Shown here one piece after another: positions 25,803 through 34,202 of a stretch of DNA of 64,000 nt. Position 1 is the first letter of the stretch. Every line of letters begins with the position of its first letter. Below the pieces are notes generated by a model, which saw only the letters and a program-made list of their open reading frames with translations, did not search any database and had not been told where the DNA came from. Origin of the DNA: Clostridiales bacterium (GTDB lineage Bacteria > Bacillota > Clostridia > Christensenellales > Aristaeellaceae); NCBI GenBank assembly GCA_004556395.1, contig SFHK01000001.1:29263-93262 (forward strand), read 5' to 3'. Made by a program: the position numbers and the translations under genes.

Positions 25803-26969
25803 TTAGTAGTAATACCCGACGTACAGCGGCTTTTTCGCGAATGCGCGGGCGGGCGCGGGGTTCTCCGTGAGGATTTCCACGTCGCGGCGGAAGCGGGCGG
25901 ACGCGAGGTCTGTATAGCCGCAGACGAGCTGGGAGAATGCCTGAACGCTCATGCGCAGGTCGGGGGAAAGCTGGGTCGGCTCCGCCTTACCGGGCTCGAC
26001 CAGCCAGCGGCCGGCGTTGTCCGGAAGGAAATCGTCCGCGACCTCAATGACGAAACGGCCGAAATCGCCGCGGCGCATCGCCTTCAGCACTTCCTCCGTG
26101 TTGAGCGCGCGCAGCATATAGGGATTTCCGACGCTGCACTGGACTTCATAGGGCGTATCGATCAGCGCGGCGAGGGGAATATCGTCGGACGCTTTGATTT
26201 CCAGCGTGTGCATTTCCGCGTCGAACCGATACAGGAAGCCGAGCAGCATGCGGAAGCCTTCCTCCGTGGTGAACGCGAAGTTCTTCACGGAAAGCACGCC
26301 CTCGCCGTTTCGCACGAGCTTTTCAAAATGCAGGCAGGCGACGGGCGCGTCGGCGTTGTACAGCGCGTAGGTGTATTCGTTTCGGGCGTAGGGCTCGCTG
26401 CGCGTCCACGCGGCAAGCTTCTTTTCGTCGCACGCGACGGCGAGATTATAGCGGGAGATGAACGCGTCGAAGACCGGCTTCAGGAAGGAACGGTCGTCCT
26501 CCGGCTGAAGCAGACGCGCCTGCATCTGACCGGCGTAGGGCTTCAGCAGACGAACCGGCAGGGTGTACGTTTTCTCGCTCACGGCCAGCTCGTAGCCGAA
26601 TTTGCGATAGAACGCGTGGTTGAACGGATACAGGCCGGAGAAAATGCATCCATGCGCCCGCTCGCGCGCGAGCAGCTGGCCGAGGACCGCGCGCACGGAA
26701 CCGCCGTAGCGATAGACGGGATGCGTCGCGACGCCGCCGATGCCGGAAAGGGGCACGAACGCGCCGTCAAAGTTCATCATCAGCCGGTTGGAAAGCATGC
26801 CGCTCATCGGCTCTCCATCCTCAGTGAACGCGCCGTTTCCGATGATTTCGTCGGCGCTTGCTTCAAGTTTCTCCCGCACTTCCTCCACATTTATGATGGA
26901 TTGATAGCAGATGCTCCATAGCTTTCTGAGTGCGAGACGGTCTTCCTGTTTCAGTTCGCGAAGAATCAC
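25803..26969 (-). CDS. Eis-like GNAT N-acetyltransferase with SCP2-type C-domain
   Basis: A 388-residue protein of the Eis family: two GNAT-type halves followed by a sterol-carrier-like C-terminal domain. The acetyl-CoA loop is in VYRYGGSVRAVLGQLL (about residues 85-100), followed by the family pattern FSGLYPFNHAFYRKFGYE. It ends in aromatic residues (YVGYYY), as Eis proteins need an aromatic C-terminal end for catalysis. Eis enzymes acetylate aminoglycosides, polyamines or Lys residues; the substrate here is unknown. The start is GTG at 26969, 7 nt after AAAGGAGG. It diverges from phnC. Confidence 0.85.
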   Translation of the reverse strand: MILRELKQEDRLALRKLWSICYQSIINVEEVREKLEASADEIIGNGAFTEDGEPMSGMLSNRLMMNFDGAFVPLSGIGGVATHPVYRYGGSVRAVLGQLLARERAHGCIFSGLYPFNHAFYRKFGYELAVSEKTYTLPVRLLKPYAGQMQARLLQPEDDRSFLKPVFDAFISRYNLAVACDEKKLAAWTRSEPYARNEYTYALYNADAPVACLHFEKLVRNGEGVLSVKNFAFTTEEGFRMLLGFLYRFDAEMHTLEIKASDDIPLAALIDTPYEVQCSVGNPYMLRALNTEEVLKAMRRGDFGRFVIEVADDFLPDNAGRWLVEPGKAEPTQLSPDLRMSVQAFSQLVCGYTDLASARFRRDVEILTENPAPARAFAKKPLYVGYYY

Positions 26970-27087
26970 GCTGCGGCCTCCTTTTTTTGCCCATCGGGCT
27001 TTTTGAATATCGTAACACCTTCCCGCGTTTCTGTCAACGAATCGGGCAAAATCGCGCAGATTTCGCGTAGTTTTACGGCACAAACAA

Positions 27088-27117
27088 TTGCATATGGCAT
27101 GGGTTTTATGGTATACT
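27088..27117 (+). promoter_or_regulatory. Sigma-A promoter of phnC-phnE-phnE
   Basis: TTGCAT (27088-27093), 18-nt spacer, TATACT (27112-27117), 35 nt before the phnC start. No riboswitch-like structure was seen in the short leader. Confidence 0.65.
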
Positions 27118-27151
27118 GTATTGGGGAATTCCGGCCAAAGGAGATAGGGAA

Positions 27152-27940
27152 ATGATTGAATTTCGGGATGTCAGCAAGCAGTATCCGAACGGCGTTATCG
27201 GCCTGAATCACGTGACGCTCAACATCGAGCAGGGCGAGTTTGTCGCCATTATCGGCCTGTCGGGCGCGGGCAAGTCTACGATGATCCGCACGATCAACCG
27301 CATGATCGACATTACCGGCGGTCAGCTGGTGGTGGACGGCGTGGACGTAATGACGCTGCGCGGAAAGGCGCTTCGCCGCTTCCGCCGCAAGATCGGCATG
27401 ATCTTCCAGTCGTTTAATCTTGTCACGCGCGCCACCGTCATTAAGAACGTGCTCACCTCCATGGTGCCCGATATGGACTTCTTCTCGGGTCTGTTCGGTA
27501 TTTTCACGAAGAAGCAGAAGCTGAGCGCACTGGAAGCGCTGGACAAGGTTGGTATTCTCGAAAAGGCCTACACCCGCTGCGATCAGCTGTCGGGCGGCCA
27601 GCAGCAGCGCGTCGCGCTGGCGCGTACGCTGAACCAGAACCCGTCGATCATTCTGGCCGACGAGCCCGTCGCCGCGCTCGACCCGGTGACGGCGCATCAG
27701 GTGATGGACGACTTCAAGCGCATCAACACCGAAATGAACATCTCCATTCTCATCAACATTCACCATGTCGATCTGGCGCTGGAATACGCCGACCGCGTAA
27801 TCGGCATTCGCGCCGGCAATATCGTGTACGACGGCCCGACGTCCGGCATCACGCAGCAGATTCTCGACGTGATTTACAACGGTGCGCCGGTTCCGAAGAG
27901 CTCGGATCTGGAGCAGGGAGGGCAGGATCATGCAAAGTGA
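27152..27940 (+). CDS. phnC: Phosphonate-type ABC transporter ATP-binding protein
   Basis: A 262-residue importer ATPase of the PhnC family. It has Walker A GLSGAGKST, signature LSGGQQQRVALAR, Walker B IILADEPVAALD and an H-loop in NIHHVDLA. It would energise uptake of phosphonates, phosphite or a related anion through the two downstream PhnE permeases. The ribosome site AAAGGAGA precedes the ATG. Its end overlaps the first permease gene by 11 nt. Confidence 0.9.
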   Translation: MIEFRDVSKQYPNGVIGLNHVTLNIEQGEFVAIIGLSGAGKSTMIRTINRMIDITGGQLVVDGVDVMTLRGKALRRFRRKIGMIFQSFNLVTRATVIKNVLTSMVPDMDFFSGLFGIFTKKQKLSALEALDKVGILEKAYTRCDQLSGGQQQRVALARTLNQNPSIILADEPVAALDPVTAHQVMDDFKRINTEMNISILINIHHVDLALEYADRVIGIRAGNIVYDGPTSGITQQILDVIYNGAPVPKSSDLEQGGQDHAK

Positions 27941-28982
27941 GGCGTTTGAAAAGAAAGGCCCGCTTTCCTTCCTGAAAAGCCGGCTTTTCCGCGCGATTGT
28001 CTGCCTTGTGCTGACGGTTGCGGGAATCTCGCTGGCCATTTATGGCGCGGACGCGATTCGGAAATACAACCCCGCCATGGATACCGGCATCGTCAGCACG
28101 GAGCTGGGGCTGGGCGTGCTGGGCATCGCCATGGTGGTCATCTGCCTGCCGGTGGGGCTGTTTGCGGCGTTTGACATGCTGTTCAAGCCAGAAACGATCG
28201 TGCTTTCGAACGGGCACACCATTCAGCGCAAGCGTTCCCGCGCGCCGCTGATCACCATCCTGCTGGTGCTGGCGTTCTGGGCTTCTATTTACATGACGGA
28301 CTTCGACCTTCGCGTGATCGTGAACCGCGGCTATCAGCTGACGGCGATCTTTAAGAAAATCTTCCAGCCGCGCTGGAGCTACTGGCGCGACATCGTCGGT
28401 CCACTGGTGGAAACGGTGAAGATGTCCATCATGGGCTCGGCGCTGGGAAGTCTGCTTTCGCTGCCGTTCGCCGTGTTCGCGTCCACCAACATCAACCGCA
28501 ACAAGTACGTGGTGTCGGTGCTGCGCGTCATTCTGAACATCGTCCGCACGCTCCCGACGCTGGTCATCGCTTCCGTCTGCGCGCTGATTTTCAAGCTGGG
28601 CGCGTTCGCCGGTACCGTGGCCATCACGATTTTCACGTTCGGCGTGGTGTCCAAAATGCTGTATGAGTCCATTGAGACCATCGATATGGGGCCGTTCGAG
28701 GCCATGGAATCGATGGGCGCGGGGCGAATCCGCGCGTTTGCCGCCGCGTGCATGCCGCAGATTCTGCCCACGTACCTGTCGCACTGCCTGTATTCGTTTG
28801 AAATGAACATTCGCGCCGCGTCCATTCTCGGCTACGTCGGCGCGGGCGGTCTGGGCATTCTGATTCAGGATCGCGTGGGCTTCCGCGATTACAACAGCCT
28901 TGGCACGCTGCTGATCATGCTGTTCGTGGTCGTGCTGGCAATCGACAACATCAGTCAGGCGCTGCGGCGCAGATTGAGCTGA
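27930..28982 (+). CDS. phnE: Phosphonate-type ABC transporter permease PhnE (first copy)
   Basis: A 350-residue permease. After an N-terminal extension with three membrane segments comes the PhnE core with the importer EAA loop, IETIDMGPFEAMESMGAG, and the C-terminal GYVGAGGLGILIQ motif. The start at 27930 has GGGAGG 7 nt upstream. It lies between phnC and a second, longer permease, so the transporter probably uses a PhnE heterodimer. No phnD binding-protein gene follows. Confidence 0.88.
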   Translation: MQSEAFEKKGPLSFLKSRLFRAIVCLVLTVAGISLAIYGADAIRKYNPAMDTGIVSTELGLGVLGIAMVVICLPVGLFAAFDMLFKPETIVLSNGHTIQRKRSRAPLITILLVLAFWASIYMTDFDLRVIVNRGYQLTAIFKKIFQPRWSYWRDIVGPLVETVKMSIMGSALGSLLSLPFAVFASTNINRNKYVVSVLRVILNIVRTLPTLVIASVCALIFKLGAFAGTVAITIFTFGVVSKMLYESIETIDMGPFEAMESMGAGRIRAFAAACMPQILPTYLSHCLYSFEMNIRAASILGYVGAGGLGILIQDRVGFRDYNSLGTLLIMLFVVVLAIDNISQALRRRLS

Positions 28983-28995
28983 GGAGGGGAAAACG

Positions 28996-30570
28996 ATGAA
29001 GAAATCCAGAAATATTCCCGCCGCAATCTGCTTCGCGCTGGCGCTGATTTTCCTCGTGCTGGCCTGCGTCGGCGTGAACCTTGACAAGGAAGCCGTGCAG
29101 AACGCAAAATCGGCCGCGCCCGCCGCTACGCAGGCGCCCTTCGTCAGCTATGACAGCCGCCTGAGCGACGCTTCGCGCGTGGACGTTCTCACCGGAACGA
29201 TCAGCGACGCGCCCGCGCCGACGCAGAAAGCGCCGTCCTTCGACTACAGGGGATTCATTCAGGACGGAAAGGTACAGGGGGCAGAGAGCAGCAAAACTAC
29301 ACCTGCACCGACGCAGAAAGCGCCGTCCTTCGACTACAGGGGATTCATTCAGGACGGCAAGGTGCAGGGAGCAGAGAGCAGCAAAACTGCACCCGCACCG
29401 ACGCAGAAAGCGCCGTCCTTGGATTCCGGCGAAACGATCACTGACGGCAAAGTGCAGGGCACAGAAGCGACCGAAGCGCCTGCGACGGCAGCGGAAATCG
29501 TCGCGACGGAGACGCGGCAGCCCGCCAAGGCGCAGGGCACAGAAGCGACCGCAGCGCCCGAAACGCCCGCGCCAGCAGCGGAGCCTGTCGCGACGGAGAC
29601 GCGGCAGCCCGGCAAGGTGCATGTGTTTCTGGTCGACTACGCCGGTACGCTGGCGCTGATCGGCTTTGTTTTCTTAGGACTGTGGCTGATCTGCCTGTGC
29701 GTGGTTCCGGTGATTCAGGCGTACAGGCGCGACAAGCTGACGTTTGAGAACCTGAACGCGGGGCAGCGCGTGCTCAAGATGTTTACCCTCGCGCCGAACA
29801 AATGGGCGATGTACCTTCTGATTACCATTATCGTCGCCATTCTGATCGCGTGGTCGAGCTCTTCCATTGAATGGAAGGGACTGGCATCGAAGGGCAGCGA
29901 GGTCGCCTACGGCATTGTGCACGGCATCACGCACCCGGACATGAGCTACATTCTGTCCCTCGGCAGCGACAAGGTGCCGTATCTAATGATGCAGACCATC
30001 GCCATCGCACTGCTGGGCACGATCTTCGGCGGCATTCTTGCCATTCCCGTGGCGTTCCTGTGCGCGGAGAATGTGGTTCCGAAGTGGCTGGCGTTCATCG
30101 TGCGCGCGCTCGTGCTCGCCATCCGCACGATTCCGAGCATCATCTGGGCGCTGTGCTGGATTCGCGTGACCGGCCCGGGCGCGCTGTGCGGCGTTATGAC
30201 GCAGTCCATCTGTTCAATCGGCATGATTTCAAAAATGTACACCACAGCCATTGAGGATCTGGACACGCGCATTCTTGAGTCACTCGACGCGGCGGGCTGC
30301 AACACCTTCCAGAAGATTCGCTACGGCATTCTGCCGCAGCTTACCGCCAACTTCATTTCGACCATCATCTACCGCTTCGACATCAACCTGAAGGACGCGA
30401 CCACGCTGGGCATCGTTGGCGCTGGCGGCATCGGCGCTTCGCTGATTCAGGCGATTAACTCCCGCCGCTGGGGCATCGTCGGCGCGTTCCTGTGCGGCAT
30501 GATCGCCCTGATGCTGGTTATCGAATTCGTTTCTACAAGGATTCGCGCAAAGCTTGCACATGGAGAATAA
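28996..30570 (+). CDS. phnE: Phosphonate-type ABC transporter permease PhnE with repeat-rich external loop
   Basis: A 524-residue PhnE, about 170-250 residues longer than usual. A first membrane segment (about 9-28) is followed by a low-complexity region (about 29-210) rich in Ala, Thr, Pro and Glu. This region holds three 30-residue repeats (TQKAPSFDYRGFIQDGKVQG and variants) and two QGTEAT...TRQP repeats. The membrane core then resumes at about 215 (DYAGTLALIGFVFLGLWL). The core has IEDLDTRILESLDAAG as the EAA loop and GIVGAGGIGASLIQ near the end. By topology the repeats face outside. The gene follows the first permease by 13 nt. Confidence 0.88.
   Translation: MKKSRNIPAAICFALALIFLVLACVGVNLDKEAVQNAKSAAPAATQAPFVSYDSRLSDASRVDVLTGTISDAPAPTQKAPSFDYRGFIQDGKVQGAESSKTTPAPTQKAPSFDYRGFIQDGKVQGAESSKTAPAPTQKAPSLDSGETITDGKVQGTEATEAPATAAEIVATETRQPAKAQGTEATAAPETPAPAAEPVATETRQPGKVHVFLVDYAGTLALIGFVFLGLWLICLCVVPVIQAYRRDKLTFENLNAGQRVLKMFTLAPNKWAMYLLITIIVAILIAWSSSSIEWKGLASKGSEVAYGIVHGITHPDMSYILSLGSDKVPYLMMQTIAIALLGTIFGGILAIPVAFLCAENVVPKWLAFIVRALVLAIRTIPSIIWALCWIRVTGPGALCGVMTQSICSIGMISKMYTTAIEDLDTRILESLDAAGCNTFQKIRYGILPQLTANFISTIIYRFDINLKDATTLGIVGAGGIGASLIQAINSRRWGIVGAFLCGMIALMLVIEFVSTRIRAKLAHGE
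29221..29490 (+). repeat. In-frame 90-bp tandem repeat within the second phnE
   Basis: Repeat starts at 29221, 29311 and 29401, each with ACGCAGAAAGCGCCGTCCTT. The first two copies are almost identical over 90 bp (30 codons); the third keeps both ends but differs in the middle. Near-identity at DNA level suggests recent expansion. Confidence 0.9.
29455..29619 (+). repeat. Second in-frame tandem repeat within phnE (78 and 87 bp)
   Basis: Two copies starting with CAGGGCACAGAAGCGACC (29455 and 29533). The second is 9 bp longer, adding three codons. It follows directly on the 90-bp repeats and encodes QGTEAT...VATETRQP. Confidence 0.85.
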
Positions 30571-30585
30571 GGAGGAAAACTGTTT

Positions 30586-31716
30586 ATGAAGCTGCGTCAA
30601 TTTCCGGGAACAAACGTAAAGGTTTCGCCGCTGGGCATGGGCTGCATGCGCCTTCCCACGCTCGACGCGGAGAACAATCCCATCGACCGGCCGGAGGCCA
30701 TTCGAATGATCCGCACAGCCATCGACCGCGGGCTGAACTATGTGGACACAGCCTATGGCTATCACGGCGGCGACAGCGAGGTGCTCGTCGGAGAGGCGCT
30801 GGCGGACGGCTATCGCGAGAAGGTTACGCTCACCAGCAAGCTCCCGCTCTGGAAGGTGGAGAAGTATGAGGACATGGAAGCGCTTCTGGACGAGCAGCTT
30901 TCCCGCCTGAAGACGGATCATCTGGATTTTTATCTGGCGCATGCCGTGGACGGCGAGCGCTTTGACCGGCTGATGCCGGTGGGTCTGCTCCAATTCTTCG
31001 ACGAAATGAAGAAGAAGGGCAAGATTCTGCACGTTGGCTTCTCGTTCCATGACGATTTTGACGTATTCAAGCGCGTCGTGGACAGCTATCCGTGGGAGCT
31101 CGCGCAGGTGCAGATGAACATCCTGGACGAATTTCATCAGGCGACGATGAAGGGCGTGGAGTACGCCGCGTCGAAGGGAATCGGCGTTGTGGTCATGGAG
31201 CCGCTTCGCGGCGGCGCGCTTACGCGCAACATTCCCGAGGAGGTTCAGGCGCTGTACGCCGCGCAGCCGGTCAGGCGCAGCCCCGCCGAATGGGCGTTCC
31301 GCTATCTGTACAATCGCCCCGAGGTCGTCACGATTCTCTCCGGCATGTCCACGATGGAGCAGATTGAAGACAACCTGCGCATCTTCGAGCACGCGGACGC
31401 GAATTGCGTGAGCGCCGAGGAAGCCGCGATGTACGTGCGCGTGCGCGAAGCCTATGAGGCGCGCATTCGCGTCGGCTGCACCGGCTGCGAATACTGCCAG
31501 CCGTGCCCGCAGGAGATCAAGATTCCGCAGATCTTCCGCCGCTACGACAGCTGCGCCATGTTTGGCGGCTTTGAGGGCTTCTATAAGAACTATGTAGAAG
31601 AGCCCAGCGCGAAGAAGTGCGTGGGCTGTGGCGCCTGCGAAGCCGCCTGCCCGCAGCACATTCAGATTCGCGAATGGCTGCAAAAGATCGACCGCGAATG
31701 CTTTGAGCACGCTTAA
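30586..31716 (+). CDS. Aldo/keto reductase with C-terminal 4Fe-4S domain
   Basis: A 376-residue aldo/keto reductase. The barrel has the catalytic Asp and Tyr in YVDTAYGYHGGDSE, a Lys in TLTSKLPLWK and the His-bearing DFYLAHAVDG. The C-terminus adds a ferredoxin-like part with CTGCEYCQPCP (about residue 295) and CVGCGACEAACP (about 344). Such Fe-S members are common in anaerobes and are thought to couple NADPH-type chemistry to ferredoxin. The substrate is unknown. GGAGGAAAAC precedes the start. It follows the phn genes by 15 nt and precedes a sugar-isomerase-like gene by 24 nt. Confidence 0.9.
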   Translation: MKLRQFPGTNVKVSPLGMGCMRLPTLDAENNPIDRPEAIRMIRTAIDRGLNYVDTAYGYHGGDSEVLVGEALADGYREKVTLTSKLPLWKVEKYEDMEALLDEQLSRLKTDHLDFYLAHAVDGERFDRLMPVGLLQFFDEMKKKGKILHVGFSFHDDFDVFKRVVDSYPWELAQVQMNILDEFHQATMKGVEYAASKGIGVVVMEPLRGGALTRNIPEEVQALYAAQPVRRSPAEWAFRYLYNRPEVVTILSGMSTMEQIEDNLRIFEHADANCVSAEEAAMYVRVREAYEARIRVGCTGCEYCQPCPQEIKIPQIFRRYDSCAMFGGFEGFYKNYVEEPSAKKCVGCGACEAACPQHIQIREWLQKIDRECFEHA

Positions 31717-31740
31717 TTCATTGAGAAGGGAGATTCATCC

Positions 31741-32931
31741 ATGTCGATTCTTGTTTGCCGCGTGAAAAGCCCCCTAAGCCAGGTTACCGAGGAGCGCGTG
31801 AAGGACTATCTGTCCTGCGTGCAGGATGAGCTGAAGGAAGAACTGCGTCTCGTTGAAATGGACGAGCTGGACAAGGTGCCGTTCGGGCTGGTCTATGTGG
31901 CTTCCGGCGGAAGCGAGGGCATCTTCCTTGAGAAATATCTGAAGCTGGCCGAGCGCCCGCTGTACATTCTTACCAGCGGCGAAAGCAATTCGCTGGCCGC
32001 TTCGATGGAAATTCTTTCCTACCTTCAGGCGCACGGGCATTATGGCGAGATCATTCACGGCAGCGTGAAGGACGTCGCCGCCCGCATCCGTGCGCTGAAG
32101 AGCGCCTATCAGGCGAAGGCGAACCTGAAGGGGAAGAAGCTGGGCCTGATCGGCGATCCCTCGGACTGGCTGATCGCGAGTCCGGCCGACGACGCGGCCT
32201 ATCGCGCCAAGCTGGGCGTGTCGCTGGAAAAGATTCCAATGAGCGAATTGCAGGATGAGATCAAGAAGGGCGGCTATCCGGAGAACCGCTGGACGCTCGA
32301 CCTGAAGGGCAAGGGCTACGACGCGGCCGAAATGGAAAAGGCGCTGAATGTGTATGGCGCGTTCCGGCGCATCGTCGACCGTCACGGCCTGTTTGGCCTG
32401 ACCGTTCGCTGCTTTGATCTGCTGGACAGCGTGCACACCACCGGCTGTCTCGGCCTTGCCATTCTGAATGCCGAGGGCATTTATGGCGGCTGCGAGGGCG
32501 ACGTGCCGTCGCTGATGTCGATGGTCATTCTGGGCGAGGTCTCCGGAAATCCCGTGTTCCTGTGCAATCCCAGCCGCATTAACACCGAGAAGGGCGAAAT
32601 GGTGCTGGCGCATTGCACCCTGCCGATGAACATGCCGGAAAGCTACCGCCTGACCACGCACTATGAGAGCGGAATCGGCGTAGCCGTGGCCGGTCACGTG
32701 CCGGAGGTTCCCTGCACGATCTTCAAGACCAACGCCGCGCTCGACCGGTACTTCGCAAAGGATGGCGAAATCGTCGGCAACCTTCAGGAGCCGACGCTCT
32801 GCCGCACGCAGATTCGCCTGAAGCTGGATGATTTCAGCTATTTCCTGACCCGACCGATTTATAACCATCACCTCGTAACCCTCGGCCAGCATGAGAAGGC
32901 TCTCGCGGAGTTCTTCCACCTGATTGGCTGA
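31741..32931 (+). CDS. L-fucose/arabinose isomerase-like protein
   Basis: A 396-residue protein similar to the fucose isomerase-related family (shorter than true FucI at about 590). The best clues are the C-terminal stretch with VRCFDLLDS, CEGDVPSLMSM and LAHCTLPMNM, and a GRTDKPFAEGI-like zone replaced by GEVSGNPVFLCNPSRIN. The acidic and His residues of the isomerase metal site seem at least partly present (CEGD, AHC). It may be a ketol-isomerase acting on a pentose or deoxyhexose, but the substrate is not clear. A double terminator follows. Confidence 0.75.
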   Translation: MSILVCRVKSPLSQVTEERVKDYLSCVQDELKEELRLVEMDELDKVPFGLVYVASGGSEGIFLEKYLKLAERPLYILTSGESNSLAASMEILSYLQAHGHYGEIIHGSVKDVAARIRALKSAYQAKANLKGKKLGLIGDPSDWLIASPADDAAYRAKLGVSLEKIPMSELQDEIKKGGYPENRWTLDLKGKGYDAAEMEKALNVYGAFRRIVDRHGLFGLTVRCFDLLDSVHTTGCLGLAILNAEGIYGGCEGDVPSLMSMVILGEVSGNPVFLCNPSRINTEKGEMVLAHCTLPMNMPESYRLTTHYESGIGVAVAGHVPEVPCTIFKTNAALDRYFAKDGEIVGNLQEPTLCRTQIRLKLDDFSYFLTRPIYNHHLVTLGQHEKALAEFFHLIG

Positions 32932-32942
32932 GCTGAATAAGG

Positions 32943-33041
32943 AAAGCCGCTTCGACTTCTCGTGAGAGAGAACGAAGCGGCTTTTCACCTGATCAAAGAA
33001 GCCGCTTCGATTCCTCGTGACGAGGAAGGAAGCGGCTTTTC
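32943..33041. terminator. Two tandem terminator hairpins in a convergent gap
   Basis: Two near-copies of the same hairpin. The first pairs 32943-32954 with 32973-32985, the second pairs 32998-33008 with 33029-33040. Both have arms AGCCGCTTC and GAAGCGGCT and end in TTTT. They separate the isomerase-like gene from the leftward gene that ends at 33060. Confidence 0.85.
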
Positions 33042-33059
33042 TGCTGCCTTGAGCGGAAA

Positions 33060-34202
33060 TCAGAGATTCTCGAAATCGTAGATCAGCCACGCGCCATCCA
33101 CGAGTTTGAAATACAGGCGGTAGGAGGTGGGGTAGGAGTTCTCCACGCCGCGGGAGACCGTGTTATAGTCGAAGTGCACGTCGCAGCAGAAGATGCTTTC
33201 GCCGAACATGGCGTAGTTTTCGGTGCGCTCGTTTTCAAAGGACTTTTTGTCCGCCTTTGTGAGCCACTTTGCGTCGATGTTCTTGATGGCTTCCGCCGCC
33301 TTGGAGCCGGTCTCCATGCGTTTGAGCACCCTTGCCTGCGTCTGGTTGTTCGTCGTGTAGAGGCAGATGTCCTTTGCGTATTCCAGAACATTCGCTTCGA
33401 ACTGCGGCTTCATGGTTTCGTCGGCGTACTGGAACTGGTAGGAATAGGTGTAGTCCGATTCCTTCGTCAGCTCGCATTCGCTGCCGGACGCGTCGACCAC
33501 GCGAATTTCCGGCTCGCCCAGCGCGCAGGTGAAGCGGTAGGTCGTCAGCGTCGGGGAGGGGTATCCCTCCGGCAGGTGTCCGTCGTAGAACAGCTTCGCG
33601 CCAGTCGAAATCGCCTGCTCGGCCGTCAGCGCCTTTCCGTTTACGTATACGGTGTCGCTGTCGCGGGCGGTGACCTCATAGGCCGCAAGCTGAAGAATCG
33701 ACGTCTGAATCGACTTGAGCTCGTATTCCTCGGCGCGAAGCGTGAAGCCGAACATCGGCAGGATCTCAAACTCCGATTCGCCGGACTTCTTCAGCACAAA
33801 CGTGGCGAAGCTCTTGCCGTCCGCCGTAACCGAATAGGTCTGCTCGTCCGGCTGCTCGGAGCGCACCAGCGTACAATCGATTTCGGCGTTCTCCGTCAGC
33901 CGGTTCAGGTAGGCAACGTAGTCCTCCTTCGTTTCCATGTAATCGAGGGAGGAATCCTCATACGCATACAGCTGGTCGAAGTGCTTTTCCGTGAAAATGG
34001 CGCTCACTTCGTCGACGATCTTCTGCGACTTGGAAGCCGCTTCCTCGTAGGCTGTGAGGGAGGTATCGAAATAGCGATACACACGCGTTCCGGCGAAAAC
34101 GAGCAGCGCCACAAGCACGAGATAGATCACCCAGAAGCGAATGTTGCGAAGGCGCAGCTTGCCCTCGGTATAGCGGGTGTATTTCCTTTTGCGTTTGCTC
34201 AT
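33060..34202 (-). CDS. Membrane-anchored extracytoplasmic protein of unknown function (380 aa)
   Basis: A 380-residue protein with a very basic N-terminus (MSKRKRKYTRY), one membrane segment (about residues 24-42, WVIYLVLVALLVFAGT) and a large external domain with many Tyr, Glu and Thr residues. The last part (SYRLYFKLVDGAWLIYDFENL) looks like an NTF2-like or SnoaL-like end, but I cannot name the family. It overlaps the upstream phosphodiester glycosidase gene by 1 nt, so the two are coupled and probably act together at the cell surface. Confidence 0.7.
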   Translation of the reverse strand: MSKRKRKYTRYTEGKLRLRNIRFWVIYLVLVALLVFAGTRVYRYFDTSLTAYEEAASKSQKIVDEVSAIFTEKHFDQLYAYEDSSLDYMETKEDYVAYLNRLTENAEIDCTLVRSEQPDEQTYSVTADGKSFATFVLKKSGESEFEILPMFGFTLRAEEYELKSIQTSILQLAAYEVTARDSDTVYVNGKALTAEQAISTGAKLFYDGHLPEGYPSPTLTTYRFTCALGEPEIRVVDASGSECELTKESDYTYSYQFQYADETMKPQFEANVLEYAKDICLYTTNNQTQARVLKRMETGSKAAEAIKNIDAKWLTKADKKSFENERTENYAMFGESIFCCDVHFDYNTVSRGVENSYPTSYRLYFKLVDGAWLIYDFENL

